Shown here: positions 13,105 through 19,837 of the stretch, in pieces
Numbering within the stretch: position 1 is the first letter of the stretch
Layout of the letters: every line of letters begins with the position of its first letter
Assembly (NCBI GenBank): GCA_041655595.1
Contig: JBBAFB010000023.1
Location: forward strand, 1 to 19,837
DNA: 19,837 nt
Origin: JBBAFB01 sp041655595
GTDB lineage: Bacteria > Bacillota > DULZ01
Direction: 5' to 3'
Made by a program: the position numbers and the translations under genes
Notes under the pieces: model-generated
Databases searched by the model: none
What the model saw: the letters and a program-made list of their open reading frames with translations, nothing else
Told to the model about the DNA's origin: nothing

Positions 13105-13164
13105 CCGAAAAAATTGTCGTCATTCAGTGAAAATAATCTGGGGATTGTCTAATTTTACCTTCTT

Positions 13165-13920
13165 TTAGCTGATTACGCCTGCCCAGGTAACCACCTTTAC
13201 CTCCCTTGCTCCAGCCCCCAGCAGCACCAGGCTACCATGATGAACGGTGCTACCCGTGGTAAAAATATCATCCACTAATAAAATACCGGCACCTTTGACC
13301 GTCGCCCCCTCCTTTAATTGAAAAGCCCCCTCTAAATTTCTGAGTCTTTCATTTTTTGTTAAACCTATTTGGTCTTCAGTTTCCCTTATTTTTAACAAAA
13401 CATCCTTACCCAAAGGGATGTCCAACTGTTGCCCAACTACCTTGGCCAGCAATAGGCTTTGATTAAAGCCCCTCTCAGCCAGCCTCTTTTTGGATAAAGG
13501 TATGGAGATTATCAGATCAATATCATGATAAAGGGGCTCGCTTTTGATCAGCCGAGCCATCATCTTGCCCAAAGGCTCCGCCAGCCATTGTTCATTTTGA
13601 TATTTAAACCTTTTTATGGCTTGGCTAAAATAACCTTCATAAGGTGCTACCGCCCTCGCCAGTTTAAAAACAGGGGCAGTTCTTTGGCAGCTATAGCATC
13701 TATCTTCATCGGCTGCTGCCAAATGTCCACAGTAAGCACATTTTTTTGCCTGTTGCCAAAGCTCTAGCCTCGACTGACAGGAATCGCAAATCAACCCCCC
13801 CTGAGACAGCTTCTGTTTGCAAAGGGGGCAATTTTGGCCGGGGGGAAACAGCAAAGTTTCAAAGCCTTTAATTAGGTTTTGGTAATTCTGGCGTAAACTG
13901 ATGGTTGTTTTTGTTCCCAT
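13165..13920 (-). CDS. comF: ComF-family phosphoribosyltransferase-like protein
   Basis: 251 residues. The N-terminus has two CxxC...CxxC zinc fingers (Cys31, 34, 45, 48 and Cys61, 64, 75, 78). The rest is a type I phosphoribosyltransferase fold with the PRPP loop LLVDDIFTTGST (about 214-225). In naturally competent bacteria ComF/ComFC acts in the cytosol late in DNA uptake, with ComFA; a competence role here is inference, since no other com gene is visible. No good ribosome binding site precedes the ATG at 13920. The upstream gene ends 26 bp earlier, so re-initiation from it is possible. Confidence 0.92.
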   Translation of the reverse strand: MGTKTTISLRQNYQNLIKGFETLLFPPGQNCPLCKQKLSQGGLICDSCQSRLELWQQAKKCAYCGHLAAADEDRCYSCQRTAPVFKLARAVAPYEGYFSQAIKRFKYQNEQWLAEPLGKMMARLIKSEPLYHDIDLIISIPLSKKRLAERGFNQSLLLAKVVGQQLDIPLGKDVLLKIRETEDQIGLTKNERLRNLEGAFQLKEGATVKGAGILLVDDIFTTGSTVHHGSLVLLGAGAREVKVVTWAGVIS

Positions 13921-13946
13921 GAGTTAATAATTAGTTAAAGTTTCCT

Positions 13947-14291
13947 TTAATCCTCCAACAAAAGGTTAAATTCTTCCCCCGCTCGCAAAACTACTACCTT
14001 AAGGAAGGTATTTTTTATTTGCAAACGGGACAGCATAGCAAGTGATTTTGTTTGGGTTTCCTCCACTGCTACCACCAACTCCACCGGTTTTCCCAACCAA
14101 AAAATATGCCATTTAAACCGCTTAATTAAGCCTTCAAGTTCGGTGTTTTCATCATTTAAAACTAAGAAATATTGCTCCCTACTTTCAACTCCCCTTTTTG
14201 GATTAGGGGCCTTCCGATATGCGGCAAGGTAAATAAGCAGCACACAAACAGCTAAGGCAGTCACAACCAAGGCCAACAGCAGCATTTCCAA
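13947..14291 (-). CDS. Small single-TM protein of unknown function upstream of comF
   Basis: About 114 residues: an N-terminal membrane helix (LLLALVVTALAVCVLLIYLA) followed by a basic cytoplasmic-type tail and a mixed alpha/beta domain ending LRAGEEFNLLLED. I do not recognise a family. ATG at 14330 lacks a ribosome binding site and lies upstream of the likely start set by TATAAT at 14320-14325. TTG at 14291 has the very strong AAGGGGGTGGTC site in front and is preferred. It is followed 26 bp later by comF and probably co-transcribed. Repeat block 3 lies upstream. Confidence 0.6.
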   Translation of the reverse strand: MEMLLLALVVTALAVCVLLIYLAAYRKAPNPKRGVESREQYFLVLNDENTELEGLIKRFKWHIFWLGKPVELVVAVEETQTKSLAMLSRLQIKNTFLKVVVLRAGEEFNLLLED

Positions 14292-14383
14292 AAGACCACC
14301 CCCTTGTTGAGAATGGTCTATTATATGCATTCAGGCAGGGAAGTGTTTATTGGGCCGGCGGGGAAGGGGCTTCACTCTTTGAC

Positions 14384-14568
14384 GAGCGGTTGACAGGCGG
14401 TGGTCAAGCGATTGTTTTTGCATGTGATGCTTTTGGGATATTTTGCATGCCATATGAATGAGATTCTTCGCTACGCTCAGAATGACACCGACCAAGGACT
14501 CCCATAGCAATGATGTTTAAGTAAATAGCTTAAACAGCTACCATTGCGAGCAAAACGAAGCAATCTCA
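14384..14568. repeat. MITE-like element, copy 3 (one terminus)
   Basis: The left arm holds units in inverted orientation (14384-14408, GCGGTTGACAG and GCGGTGGTCAA type) running into the copy-1 type terminus CGATTGTTTTTGCATGTGAT (14409-14428). Modules inside are 14460-14487 (GAGATTCTTCGCTACGCTCA...), a large dyad (14507-14547), and 14541-14568 (CCATTGCGAGCAAAACGAAG...). The matching right terminus seen in copy 1 is absent. There is no ORF. The 14331-14383 stretch to its left is GC-rich with no recognised feature. Confidence 0.7.
14507..14547. repeat. Large dyad inside repeat block 3
   Basis: The inner arms TGTTTAAG (14514-14521) and CTTAAACA (14529-14536) are perfect around a 7-nt loop. The outer arms GCAATG (14507-14512) and CATTGC (14542-14547) extend the structure with a small asymmetric bulge. 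There is no adjacent T-run, so it is not an obvious terminator. Confidence 0.6.
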
Positions 14569-14570
14569 AC

Positions 14571-14735
14571 CATTGCTTGACCATTGCTTGACCACTGCTT
14601 GACCACTGCTTGGCAATCGGCTTGACCACGTTAGACCACATTAGACAATGTTAGACAACGTTAGACAATGTTAGACAACGTTAGACAACGTTAGACAATG
14701 TTAGACAACGTTAGACAACGTTAACCCATTGCTTG
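14571..14735. repeat. Short-unit tandem array 3
   Basis: The first part is 11-bp units: CATTGCTTGAC twice, CACTGCTTGAC, then diverged units (14571-14630). Nine 10-bp units in exact register follow (14631-14720), mostly TTAGACAACG alternating with TTAGACAATG, and a degenerate end (TTAACCCATT, GCTTGAC). The array stops right at the cinA terminator, about 25 bp from the cinA stop codon. Confidence 0.9.
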
Positions 14736-14762
14736 ACAAAAACCAAAAGCCTCTGGCTTTTA
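14736..14762 (-). terminator. Intrinsic terminator of cinA
   Basis: AAAAGCC (14745-14751) and GGCTTTT (14755-14761) form a perfect 7-bp stem with a 3-nt loop. It is followed on the minus strand by GGTTTTTG. The stop codon of cinA lies inside the stem. Confidence 0.75.
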
Positions 14763-15995
14763 GTTTTTCTTCAACTCCTGATAGAGCTGCATTAACGCCC
14801 ACTGGCTGCTGCGCCATTTTATATCCTGACGGCTGCCAACTAGCTGTTCCTTAAAAACCAATTGCCTGTCACCAAAATCTATGCCTGAGTAAACCAAACC
14901 CACGGGCTTTTCCGCAGTGGCTCCGCCGGGACCGGCTATTCCCGTGACACTCAAGCCGATAGAGGTGTTAGCTTTCGCCCTAATGCCTTTAGCCATAGCG
15001 ATTGCCACTTCCGGACTAACAGCACCCTTTGCCCGTAAAACTTCCCCCGACACATTTAACAAACTTTCCTTCCATAGGTTATGATAAGCCACAATGCCCA
15101 GCTGAAAATAATCGGAACTGCCGGGTATATTGGTTAAGCGATGGGCCACCAAACCACCGGTGCAAGATTCCGCAACCCCGATGGTTAAACCTTTTTCCCT
15201 TAGCAACCCGGCTACCACCCCCTCCAGGCTATCCTGATCCTGACCGAAAACATAGCTGCCCAACCGCTCCCTGATAGCTTTTTCCAGGGGAGCTATCAGG
15301 TTCTTTGCTGCTTCAATGCCTTCCGCTTTAGCCGTAATTCTAAAATGTATTTCTCCCCTTTTGGCAGCCGGTGCCACAGTGGGATTTGCGGAATGAATTA
15401 AATCTTTGATCTTTGCTTCAGCCGCCGGTTCGCCAATCCCAGCTACCTTTAAGACGCGGGAAAATATCACTGTGCCGGCGGATTTATTATGTAAAAGAGG
15501 CAGCAGTTCATTTTCAAACATAGGAATTAATTCCCTGGGAGGTCCCGGCAGTAAAATATAGATTTTGCCGTGGCGCTCGTAGTAAACCCCGGGGGCGGTA
15601 CCAAAGGGGTTATCTAAAATAACAGCCCCGGAAGGCGCTAAAAATTGTCTTTCATTTACCTTGGGGATGTCCAAGCCTCTTCTGGTAAAAAATCTTTCCG
15701 TTACCTCTTTAGCTGTAGGGTGATACTGCAAAGTGATATTTAAAGCCAGAGCCAGAGCCTCCCGGGAAATATCATCCTCAGTTGGGCCAAGGCCGCCGCT
15801 TACAATAACCAAATCGGCAGCCTCACCGCCTTGCCTGATGGCCTCGGCCAAACGCTCCAGATTATCTCCTATTGTAATAACCGTGTGCAAATCAATTCCC
15901 AACCCGGCTAATTGTTGACCAAGATAGGTTGCATTGGTATTAACCGTCTGTCCCAATAATAACTCCGTACCACTTGATACTAAGTAGCCCTTCAC
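14760..15995 (-). CDS. cinA: CinA family protein: MoaB-like domain plus NMN deamidase domain
   Basis: 411 residues, the usual full-length CinA size. The N-terminal half is a MoaB/MogA-type domain (GTELLLGQTVNTNATYLG, then VSGGLGPTEDDISRE, and a LLPGPPREL motif). The C-terminal half is the PncC-type nicotinamide-nucleotide amidase domain (VAESCTGGLVAHRLT, then SVTGIAGPGG). Full-length CinA proteins act in pyridine-nucleotide repair (ADP-ribose pyrophosphatase / NMN deamidase) and are linked to competence in some Firmicutes. A TTG at 16010 is in frame, but GGAGG sits 8 bases before the GTG at 15995, giving the canonical start MKGYLVSSGTELLLG. It lies 38 bp after the YczE-like gene. Confidence 0.96.
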   Translation of the reverse strand: MKGYLVSSGTELLLGQTVNTNATYLGQQLAGLGIDLHTVITIGDNLERLAEAIRQGGEAADLVIVSGGLGPTEDDISREALALALNITLQYHPTAKEVTERFFTRRGLDIPKVNERQFLAPSGAVILDNPFGTAPGVYYERHGKIYILLPGPPRELIPMFENELLPLLHNKSAGTVIFSRVLKVAGIGEPAAEAKIKDLIHSANPTVAPAAKRGEIHFRITAKAEGIEAAKNLIAPLEKAIRERLGSYVFGQDQDSLEGVVAGLLREKGLTIGVAESCTGGLVAHRLTNIPGSSDYFQLGIVAYHNLWKESLLNVSGEVLRAKGAVSPEVAIAMAKGIRAKANTSIGLSVTGIAGPGGATAEKPVGLVYSGIDFGDRQLVFKEQLVGSRQDIKWRSSQWALMQLYQELKKN

Positions 15996-16033
15996 CGACA
16001 AGACCTCCAATAAAAATTTTCTCTAACGAGTCC

Positions 16034-16675
16034 TTAAAAACTTTTTTCCCCTGAGTATAAAAACCTTTCTGCCCTACTGATAAATGTTTCCATTTGGGGT
16101 AAAAAAACAGCCAGCAAAGGACCGATGGAAAAGGAAAAAACCACAGTACCCAGACCGACTAAGCCCCCTAAAAACCAGCCGATTAGCAAGGCGGATAATT
16201 CTATACCGGTGCGAATAACAGAAACACCCTTACCGGTCTTTTGGCGCAACGCCATCATCAAACTATCCCTGGGACCGGCACCGAACTGACAGGCTATATA
16301 GGCCCCGGAGCCTAAAGCATAAACCAGCACGCCGATTACAAACAGCATAACTTTAATAGTTAAGGAATCGGCATCCGGCAGGTGAACTAAAACCAGATCA
16401 AAGAAATAGCCAATCCCCCACATATTAATTATAGTCCCCAACCCCGGCTTATAACCCAGAACCCAACTGATTATGATCAAAGCAACTCCAGTCAGTTGCA
16501 TAACCTTACCCATAGACCAACCGGAAACCTTGGTTACCCCCTGATGAAATACATCCCAGGGACTAAGGCCCAAAGCCCCTTTCACCATTAGAGCAATACC
16601 CAAACTAATGAAAAATATGCCTATCAAAAATAACAACCAGCGAAAAATATTAAAAAGCAGCCTATTCTGTCCCAC
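16034..16675 (-). CDS. YczE-type integral membrane protein
   Basis: 213 residues with about five membrane helices. The YczE/YyaS pattern is visible (LGIALMVKGALGLSPWDVFHQG near the start, then GSGAYIACQFGAGPRDSLMM). Function is unknown for the family; B. subtilis YczE has been linked to antibiotic biosynthesis and membrane regulation. The GTG at 16675 follows GGAG by about 7 bases. It probably forms a transcription unit with cinA, after the terminator at 16694-16715. Confidence 0.8.
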   Translation of the reverse strand: MGQNRLLFNIFRWLLFLIGIFFISLGIALMVKGALGLSPWDVFHQGVTKVSGWSMGKVMQLTGVALIIISWVLGYKPGLGTIINMWGIGYFFDLVLVHLPDADSLTIKVMLFVIGVLVYALGSGAYIACQFGAGPRDSLMMALRQKTGKGVSVIRTGIELSALLIGWFLGGLVGLGTVVFSFSIGPLLAVFLPQMETFISRAERFLYSGEKSF

Positions 16676-16693
16676 TTATCTTCTCCTTTTTAT

Positions 16694-16715
16694 AAAAAAA
16701 CCCCCTACAGGGGGT
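16694..16715 (-). terminator. Intrinsic terminator of the SH3b-protein gene
   Basis: ACCCCC (16700-16705) and GGGGGT (16710-16715) form a compact GC stem with a 4-nt loop. It is followed on the minus strand by a 7-T run. Confidence 0.9.
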
Positions 16716-16749
16716 CGGGGTAATTATGTAATCCGTACTAACCCCAAAA

Positions 16750-17298
16750 CTAATCTATTTTAATTAAACCTGCCGATACCCAACCCTTAGTTCCATCGGA
16801 AAGCTTTACCTCATGCCAGCCATCCACCGTACCCAGAATCTCCACCACAGTATCCCTTTCCAAGGCCCTAATAATATCATACTCCGGGGAGCCGGGGCCG
16901 GTGCGGAGGTTTGCCCCTTCCGGCGGAGTAATGATCCCTGTTTTGCCCGTTAAAGCCCCTTCCGAGCTGCTGGGTGCCGTCGGTTTAGGCGTTGTACTTG
17001 TTCCGCCGGCAGAGGGAGTAGGTTTTGTGCTGGAAGATACCAGCCCGGCCCTAATTTCAAGGGCATCTAATTTAAAGCGAAGCTCGTCTACTTGTTCTTG
17101 TAAAGCCGTAATTTGATTTTTTAAAGTTGCGGTTGCCGTTTCCACTCCCTCTTTAAAATAGCTCTCGGCGATTAAGGGATCGAATTCGGAACCGGGTTCC
17201 CCCAGTACATAAGCACCGGCAAAACTACCTGCCGCAAAACCCGCAATGGCAATGCTTACACCTAAAATAACTAAAATGACCGTTCTGCTGATCTGCAT
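16750..17298 (-). CDS. Membrane-anchored SH3b-domain protein
   Basis: 182 residues. An uncleaved N-terminal membrane helix (about 7-30) is followed by a predicted coiled coil (about 48-85, ATLKNQITALQEQVDELRFK). Then comes a Ser/Thr/Pro/Gly-rich linker (about 88-118) and a C-terminal bacterial SH3 domain (GANLRTGPGS...GWHEVKLSDGTKGWVSAGLI). Bacterial SH3b domains often bind peptidoglycan or peptides, so an extracytoplasmic wall-binding role is likely; there is no catalytic domain. The ATG at 17298 follows AAAGGGG by about 7 bases. It lies 48 bp after the tagO-like gene. Confidence 0.85.
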   Translation of the reverse strand: MQISRTVILVILGVSIAIAGFAAGSFAGAYVLGEPGSEFDPLIAESYFKEGVETATATLKNQITALQEQVDELRFKLDALEIRAGLVSSSTKPTPSAGGTSTTPKPTAPSSSEGALTGKTGIITPPEGANLRTGPGSPEYDIIRALERDTVVEILGTVDGWHEVKLSDGTKGWVSAGLIKID

Positions 17299-17346
17299 AA
17301 GCCCACCCCTTTGATTTAGAAAATTAATTTTGACTGCAATAATTTT

Positions 17347-18438
17347 TTATTGAGATAAGAAATCCTTTTGTGCCTTAGCATTGCCATCGGCGATAATTTG
17401 CTTACTGGTGATACCCAAATGATTTGCTCCCAAAATTACTAAAAAGGCGATTATACCCAGTAAAACCATAGCATGATCATTGTCCAGCCAAGTCATCAGT
17501 ACTGCGCTGGCACCCAGCATCAAGTTAATACCGTAGATAGTCAAAACCGCTTGCCGATGAGACAGGCCCTTCTCCAACAGACAATGATGTAGGTGGTGTT
17601 TATCCGGTTGAAAAATAGGCTGTTTATTTAAATAACGCCGCAAAATAGCAAAGAAGGTATCAAAAAGGGGAATCCCCAAAATAACAATGGGAATAAAAAC
17701 AGAGATCACTGCGGCACCCTTTGTTAAGCCGATAATGGCCAAAGCCGACAAGGTAAAACCCAAAAACATGGACCCGCTATCCCCCATAAAAATTTGGGCC
17801 GGGTGGAAATTATATTTAAGAAAACCCAGTAGGCTGCCCAAAAGAATCAAAGCCAAGGGAATAACCATTAAAGAACCGTAGGATAAATCCGGGTTCAGCA
17901 AAAATTGGGATAAGACTACTAAGGCAATAGTTAAAGAGGCAATACCGGAGGTGCCTGCTGCCAAGCCATCCAAACCGTCAATCAGATTAACTGCATTGGT
18001 CACCCCGATAATCCAAAGAACGGTGATGGGAATGGCTAGCTTACCTAAAATAATCATCCCTTCACTAAAGGGATTGGTAATAAAATCAACCCTAAAGCCA
18101 AAACCGACCAAAATAAAGGCACCGATAATTTGCCCCAGTAGCTTAACCTTAGGTGATAATCCCTTAAAATCATCAATAATACCCACAAACATAATCCAGG
18201 TGGCCCCGGTTAATAAACCGATTATGGGCTTGGAAAACGGTTGAGTTATTAAAACAACTAAAGAAAAGGACAGGAAAATAGCCAGCCCGCCCATTCTGGG
18301 CATTAGCTGCTGATGCACCTTCCTTTGATCCGGCTTATCCATTACACCCCAGCGAATTGCCAATCTTTTAACTAAAGGGGTGATGGCCAGGGATATGACC
18401 AAAGCTAACAACATTGCGCCCATATATTGCCATTTCAA
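17347..18438 (-). CDS. tagO: Undecaprenyl-phosphate GlcNAc-1-phosphate transferase (TagO/WecA type)
   Basis: About 363 residues, ten or eleven membrane helices, of the MraY/WecA/TagO polyprenyl-phosphate sugar-phosphate transferase family. Catalytic motifs are intact: IIDDFKGLSPKVKLLGQ (about 89-105), NLIDGLDGLAAG (about 151-162), IFMGDSGSMFLG (about 216-227) and DKHHLHH (about 279-285). It transfers GlcNAc-1-P to undecaprenyl phosphate, the first step for wall teichoic acids or related glycans. MraY is less likely because the HIHH-type ending is WecA-like. A TTG at 18444 is only 3 bases from GGAGG; the in-frame TTG at 18438 is 9 bases away and is preferred. Confidence 0.88.
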   Translation of the reverse strand: MKWQYMGAMLLALVISLAITPLVKRLAIRWGVMDKPDQRKVHQQLMPRMGGLAIFLSFSLVVLITQPFSKPIIGLLTGATWIMFVGIIDDFKGLSPKVKLLGQIIGAFILVGFGFRVDFITNPFSEGMIILGKLAIPITVLWIIGVTNAVNLIDGLDGLAAGTSGIASLTIALVVLSQFLLNPDLSYGSLMVIPLALILLGSLLGFLKYNFHPAQIFMGDSGSMFLGFTLSALAIIGLTKGAAVISVFIPIVILGIPLFDTFFAILRRYLNKQPIFQPDKHHLHHCLLEKGLSHRQAVLTIYGINLMLGASAVLMTWLDNDHAMVLLGIIAFLVILGANHLGITSKQIIADGNAKAQKDFLSQ

Positions 18439-18517
18439 GGCCAATCGCCTCCACTGCTTCTTTACTATAATTTAACCTTCTTATAATTTTATCTCTTTTA
18501 GATTAAGGATACAAGCA

Positions 18518-18943
18518 TTACTTTTCAATTGCAAACAATAATTCCGCTTCACAGGCTAATTCATCTCCTACTAAGGCCTTGCCTGTTCCTTTGCCTATCC
18601 TTGATCTTAAATTGACTAACTCCACTTCCAGTTTCAAAACATCACCAGGTATTACCTGACGGCGAAAACGAACCTTCTCTAAACCGGCGAAGAAAACCAG
18701 CTTGCCGGCATACTCGGGCAAGGACAAGAGGGCTACTGCGCCAACCTGGGCTAGGGCTTCCACTATTAAAACCCCGGGCATGACAGGGTAATCGGGAAAA
18801 TGGCCCTGAAAAAAAGGTTCATTTATACTGACATTTTTAATTCCCAAGGCCCTCTTGCCTTCTTCCAGTTCTAAAATCCGATCAACCAATAAAAAGGGGA
18901 AACGGTGGCGTAGAATTTTTTGAATATCCACACTTTCCAACAT
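18518..18943 (-). CDS. fabZ: 3-hydroxyacyl-[acyl-carrier-protein] dehydratase FabZ
   Basis: 141-residue hot-dog-fold enzyme of type II fatty-acid synthesis. It dehydrates 3-hydroxyacyl-ACP to trans-2-enoyl-ACP in the cytosol. The catalytic His48 is in GHFPDYPVMPGVLIVEALAQ and the catalytic Glu62 in the same stretch. The size is normal. The ATG at 18943 follows GGAGGG by 7 bases. It stands apart from other fab genes, in an envelope-synthesis neighbourhood. About 75 AT-rich bp separate it from the tagO-like gene; no terminator is seen. Confidence 0.96.
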   Translation of the reverse strand: MLESVDIQKILRHRFPFLLVDRILELEEGKRALGIKNVSINEPFFQGHFPDYPVMPGVLIVEALAQVGAVALLSLPEYAGKLVFFAGLEKVRFRRQVIPGDVLKLEVELVNLRSRIGKGTGKALVGDELACEAELLFAIEK

Positions 18944-19023
18944 CTGAAAGCCCTCCTAAAAAATAATCCATCTTTAATCTATTCTCCAACTTAAACCCAA
19001 TTCCTTTTTTTAGCGGAAAGCCT

Positions 19024-19837
19024 TTAATGCTTGAACATTTTTAAAATCCTTCCGGCCTCCTCTACCTTTAACAGCAGCACAGCCAGGGCATAAATAACTA
19101 CCCCCAGTAAAGCCAGAGCAAGAACCAGGCCGGCCTCCAACCAGAAGGAGGAAAAACTGCCGATAAAGAGGTGGGCAAAATTTACTCCCGCCCCCATTAA
19201 AGCAGTGGCCAACAACATTTTTGCTAAAGGTATCAATAATACCCGGGGCCTCCACCTAGGTACCCGCCTTTTTAACAAGTAAAAAAGCAAAACACCGTTG
19301 ACACCCGCCGCTAAACTATTAGCCAAGGCCAAACCCCTGTGGCCCAACCAATTTATGAAAAACACGCTGAAGATCCCATTGGCAATAATGGCAATTAGTC
19401 CCACCATCGCCGGGGTCTTTAAATCACCAAGGGAATAATAGGCCCTTGTAAGTAAATATAAAGCGCCCAGGAACCAAAGGCCCAGGCAAAAATAAAGCAA
19501 AGCCTGAGAGGTCATTAAGGTGGCCTCCGGTGTAAAGGCTTTTCTTTCAAACAGAAGTCTCACAACCGGTTCTCTTAAAACCAGCAGACCCACACCGGCC
19601 GGCAGCATGGTAAAACTCATTAACCGAAAGCTGGTTGAAAACTCCTCTCCAAAGCCTCGCCAATCCTCGGCCGCTCCCTTAGCCGCCATAGCAGGGAAAG
19701 CAACCGTGGCCACAGCGGCGGCAAAAATACCCAAAGGCAAATTCATCACCCGATTGGCATAATCCAAGGCCGTTATGCTGCCCGGGGGCAGAGAAAAAGA
19801 AGCGAAATAACGATTCATGGCTAGATTAATTTGATTT
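19024..19837 (-). CDS. murJ: Lipid II flippase MurJ (C-terminal part, runs off the right edge)
   Basis: About 270 codons of a polytopic membrane protein; the frame is open through the window edge, so the N-terminal half is missing. The stretch NLAMNRYFASFSLPPGSITA, then LDYANRVMNLPLGIFAAAVA, is diagnostic of MurJ/MviN. Later segments show the usual paired helices, e.g. LYLLTRAYYSLGDLKTPAMV. It flips lipid-linked peptidoglycan precursor across the cytoplasmic membrane. It ends 80 bp before fabZ, consistent with an envelope gene group. Confidence 0.93.
   Translation of the reverse strand, partial: NQINLAMNRYFASFSLPPGSITALDYANRVMNLPLGIFAAAVATVAFPAMAAKGAAEDWRGFGEEFSTSFRLMSFTMLPAGVGLLVLREPVVRLLFERKAFTPEATLMTSQALLYFCLGLWFLGALYLLTRAYYSLGDLKTPAMVGLIAIIANGIFSVFFINWLGHRGLALANSLAAGVNGVLLFYLLKRRVPRWRPRVLLIPLAKMLLATALMGAGVNFAHLFIGSFSSFWLEAGLVLALALLGVVIYALAVLLLKVEEAGRILKMFKH

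Noticed and set aside
12902..13164. Riboswitch or T-box upstream of the ABC operon
   Set aside because: The predicted leader is only about 30 nt, and the remaining gap lies upstream of the promoter. No T-box sequence or terminator/antiterminator pair is seen.
14571..14735. Repeated TTGAC in the 11-bp units as a series of -35 promoter boxes
   Set aside because: No -10 sequences occur at the right distance, and the conserved part of the decamers changes TTGAC to TTAGAC. The resemblance is probably chance.

Overview
The window looks like a chromosomal segment of a Gram-positive, motile, probably anaerobic member of the Firmicutes, most likely a Clostridia/Peptococcaceae-type organism. Reasons are the consensus sigma-A-like promoters, strong GGAGG-type ribosome binding sites, frequent GTG and TTG starts, a YpiB/IDEAL-domain protein, long-form HPF, ComF, a CxxC-x17-CxxC zinc-ribbon protein, and the Firmicutes-style neighbourhood comF-hpf-secA. 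I cannot name the species. No rRNA, tRNA, CRISPR array, transposase or prophage gene is visible.

Layout. Almost every gene is on the minus strand. At the left edge is the 3' end of a plus-strand FAD-dependent disulfide oxidoreductase (2-127), then a small plus-strand zinc-ribbon gene (318-623) that converges on secA (653-3148) across a shared terminator. Reading leftwards in transcription order from the right edge: murJ (partial), fabZ, a tagO/wecA-type sugar-phosphate transferase, an SH3b-domain membrane protein, a YczE-type membrane protein, cinA, a small one-TM protein with comF, a polar amino-acid ABC importer operon (binding lipoprotein, permease, ATPase), a cold-shock gene, hpf, motA-motB, an AEC-family permease, a cyclodeaminase-family gene, ypiB and secA. 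The one plus-strand gene in the middle is a polytopic permease (4944-6323), divergent from the cyclodeaminase gene.

Themes. The right third is envelope building (lipid II flippase, fatty-acid dehydratase, lipid-linked sugar transferase, a probable wall-binding SH3b protein). The centre mixes nutrient uptake and stress or dormancy functions (CSP, HPF). The left has secretion and motility. The usual close hpf-secA pair is split here by motAB, two transporters, a cyclodeaminase gene and a repeat block.

The most unusual material is intergenic. Three repeat blocks (about 3925-4290, 10284-10538, 14384-14735) share an architecture: a MITE-like core of palindromic modules, in two cases bounded by imperfect terminal inverted repeats, followed by an array of 10-bp units (TTAGACCATG type) and related 11-bp units (CGCTTGACCAT type). 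Each array ends at or within about 25 bp of the stop codon of a minus-strand gene, always in the same orientation. In the first block the 10-bp register runs exactly into the stop codon of a C-terminally short cyclodeaminase. A second unexpected feature is a cluster of at least six DnaA-box-like 9-mers (one perfect) at 13009-13104, far from any recognisable dnaA gene.
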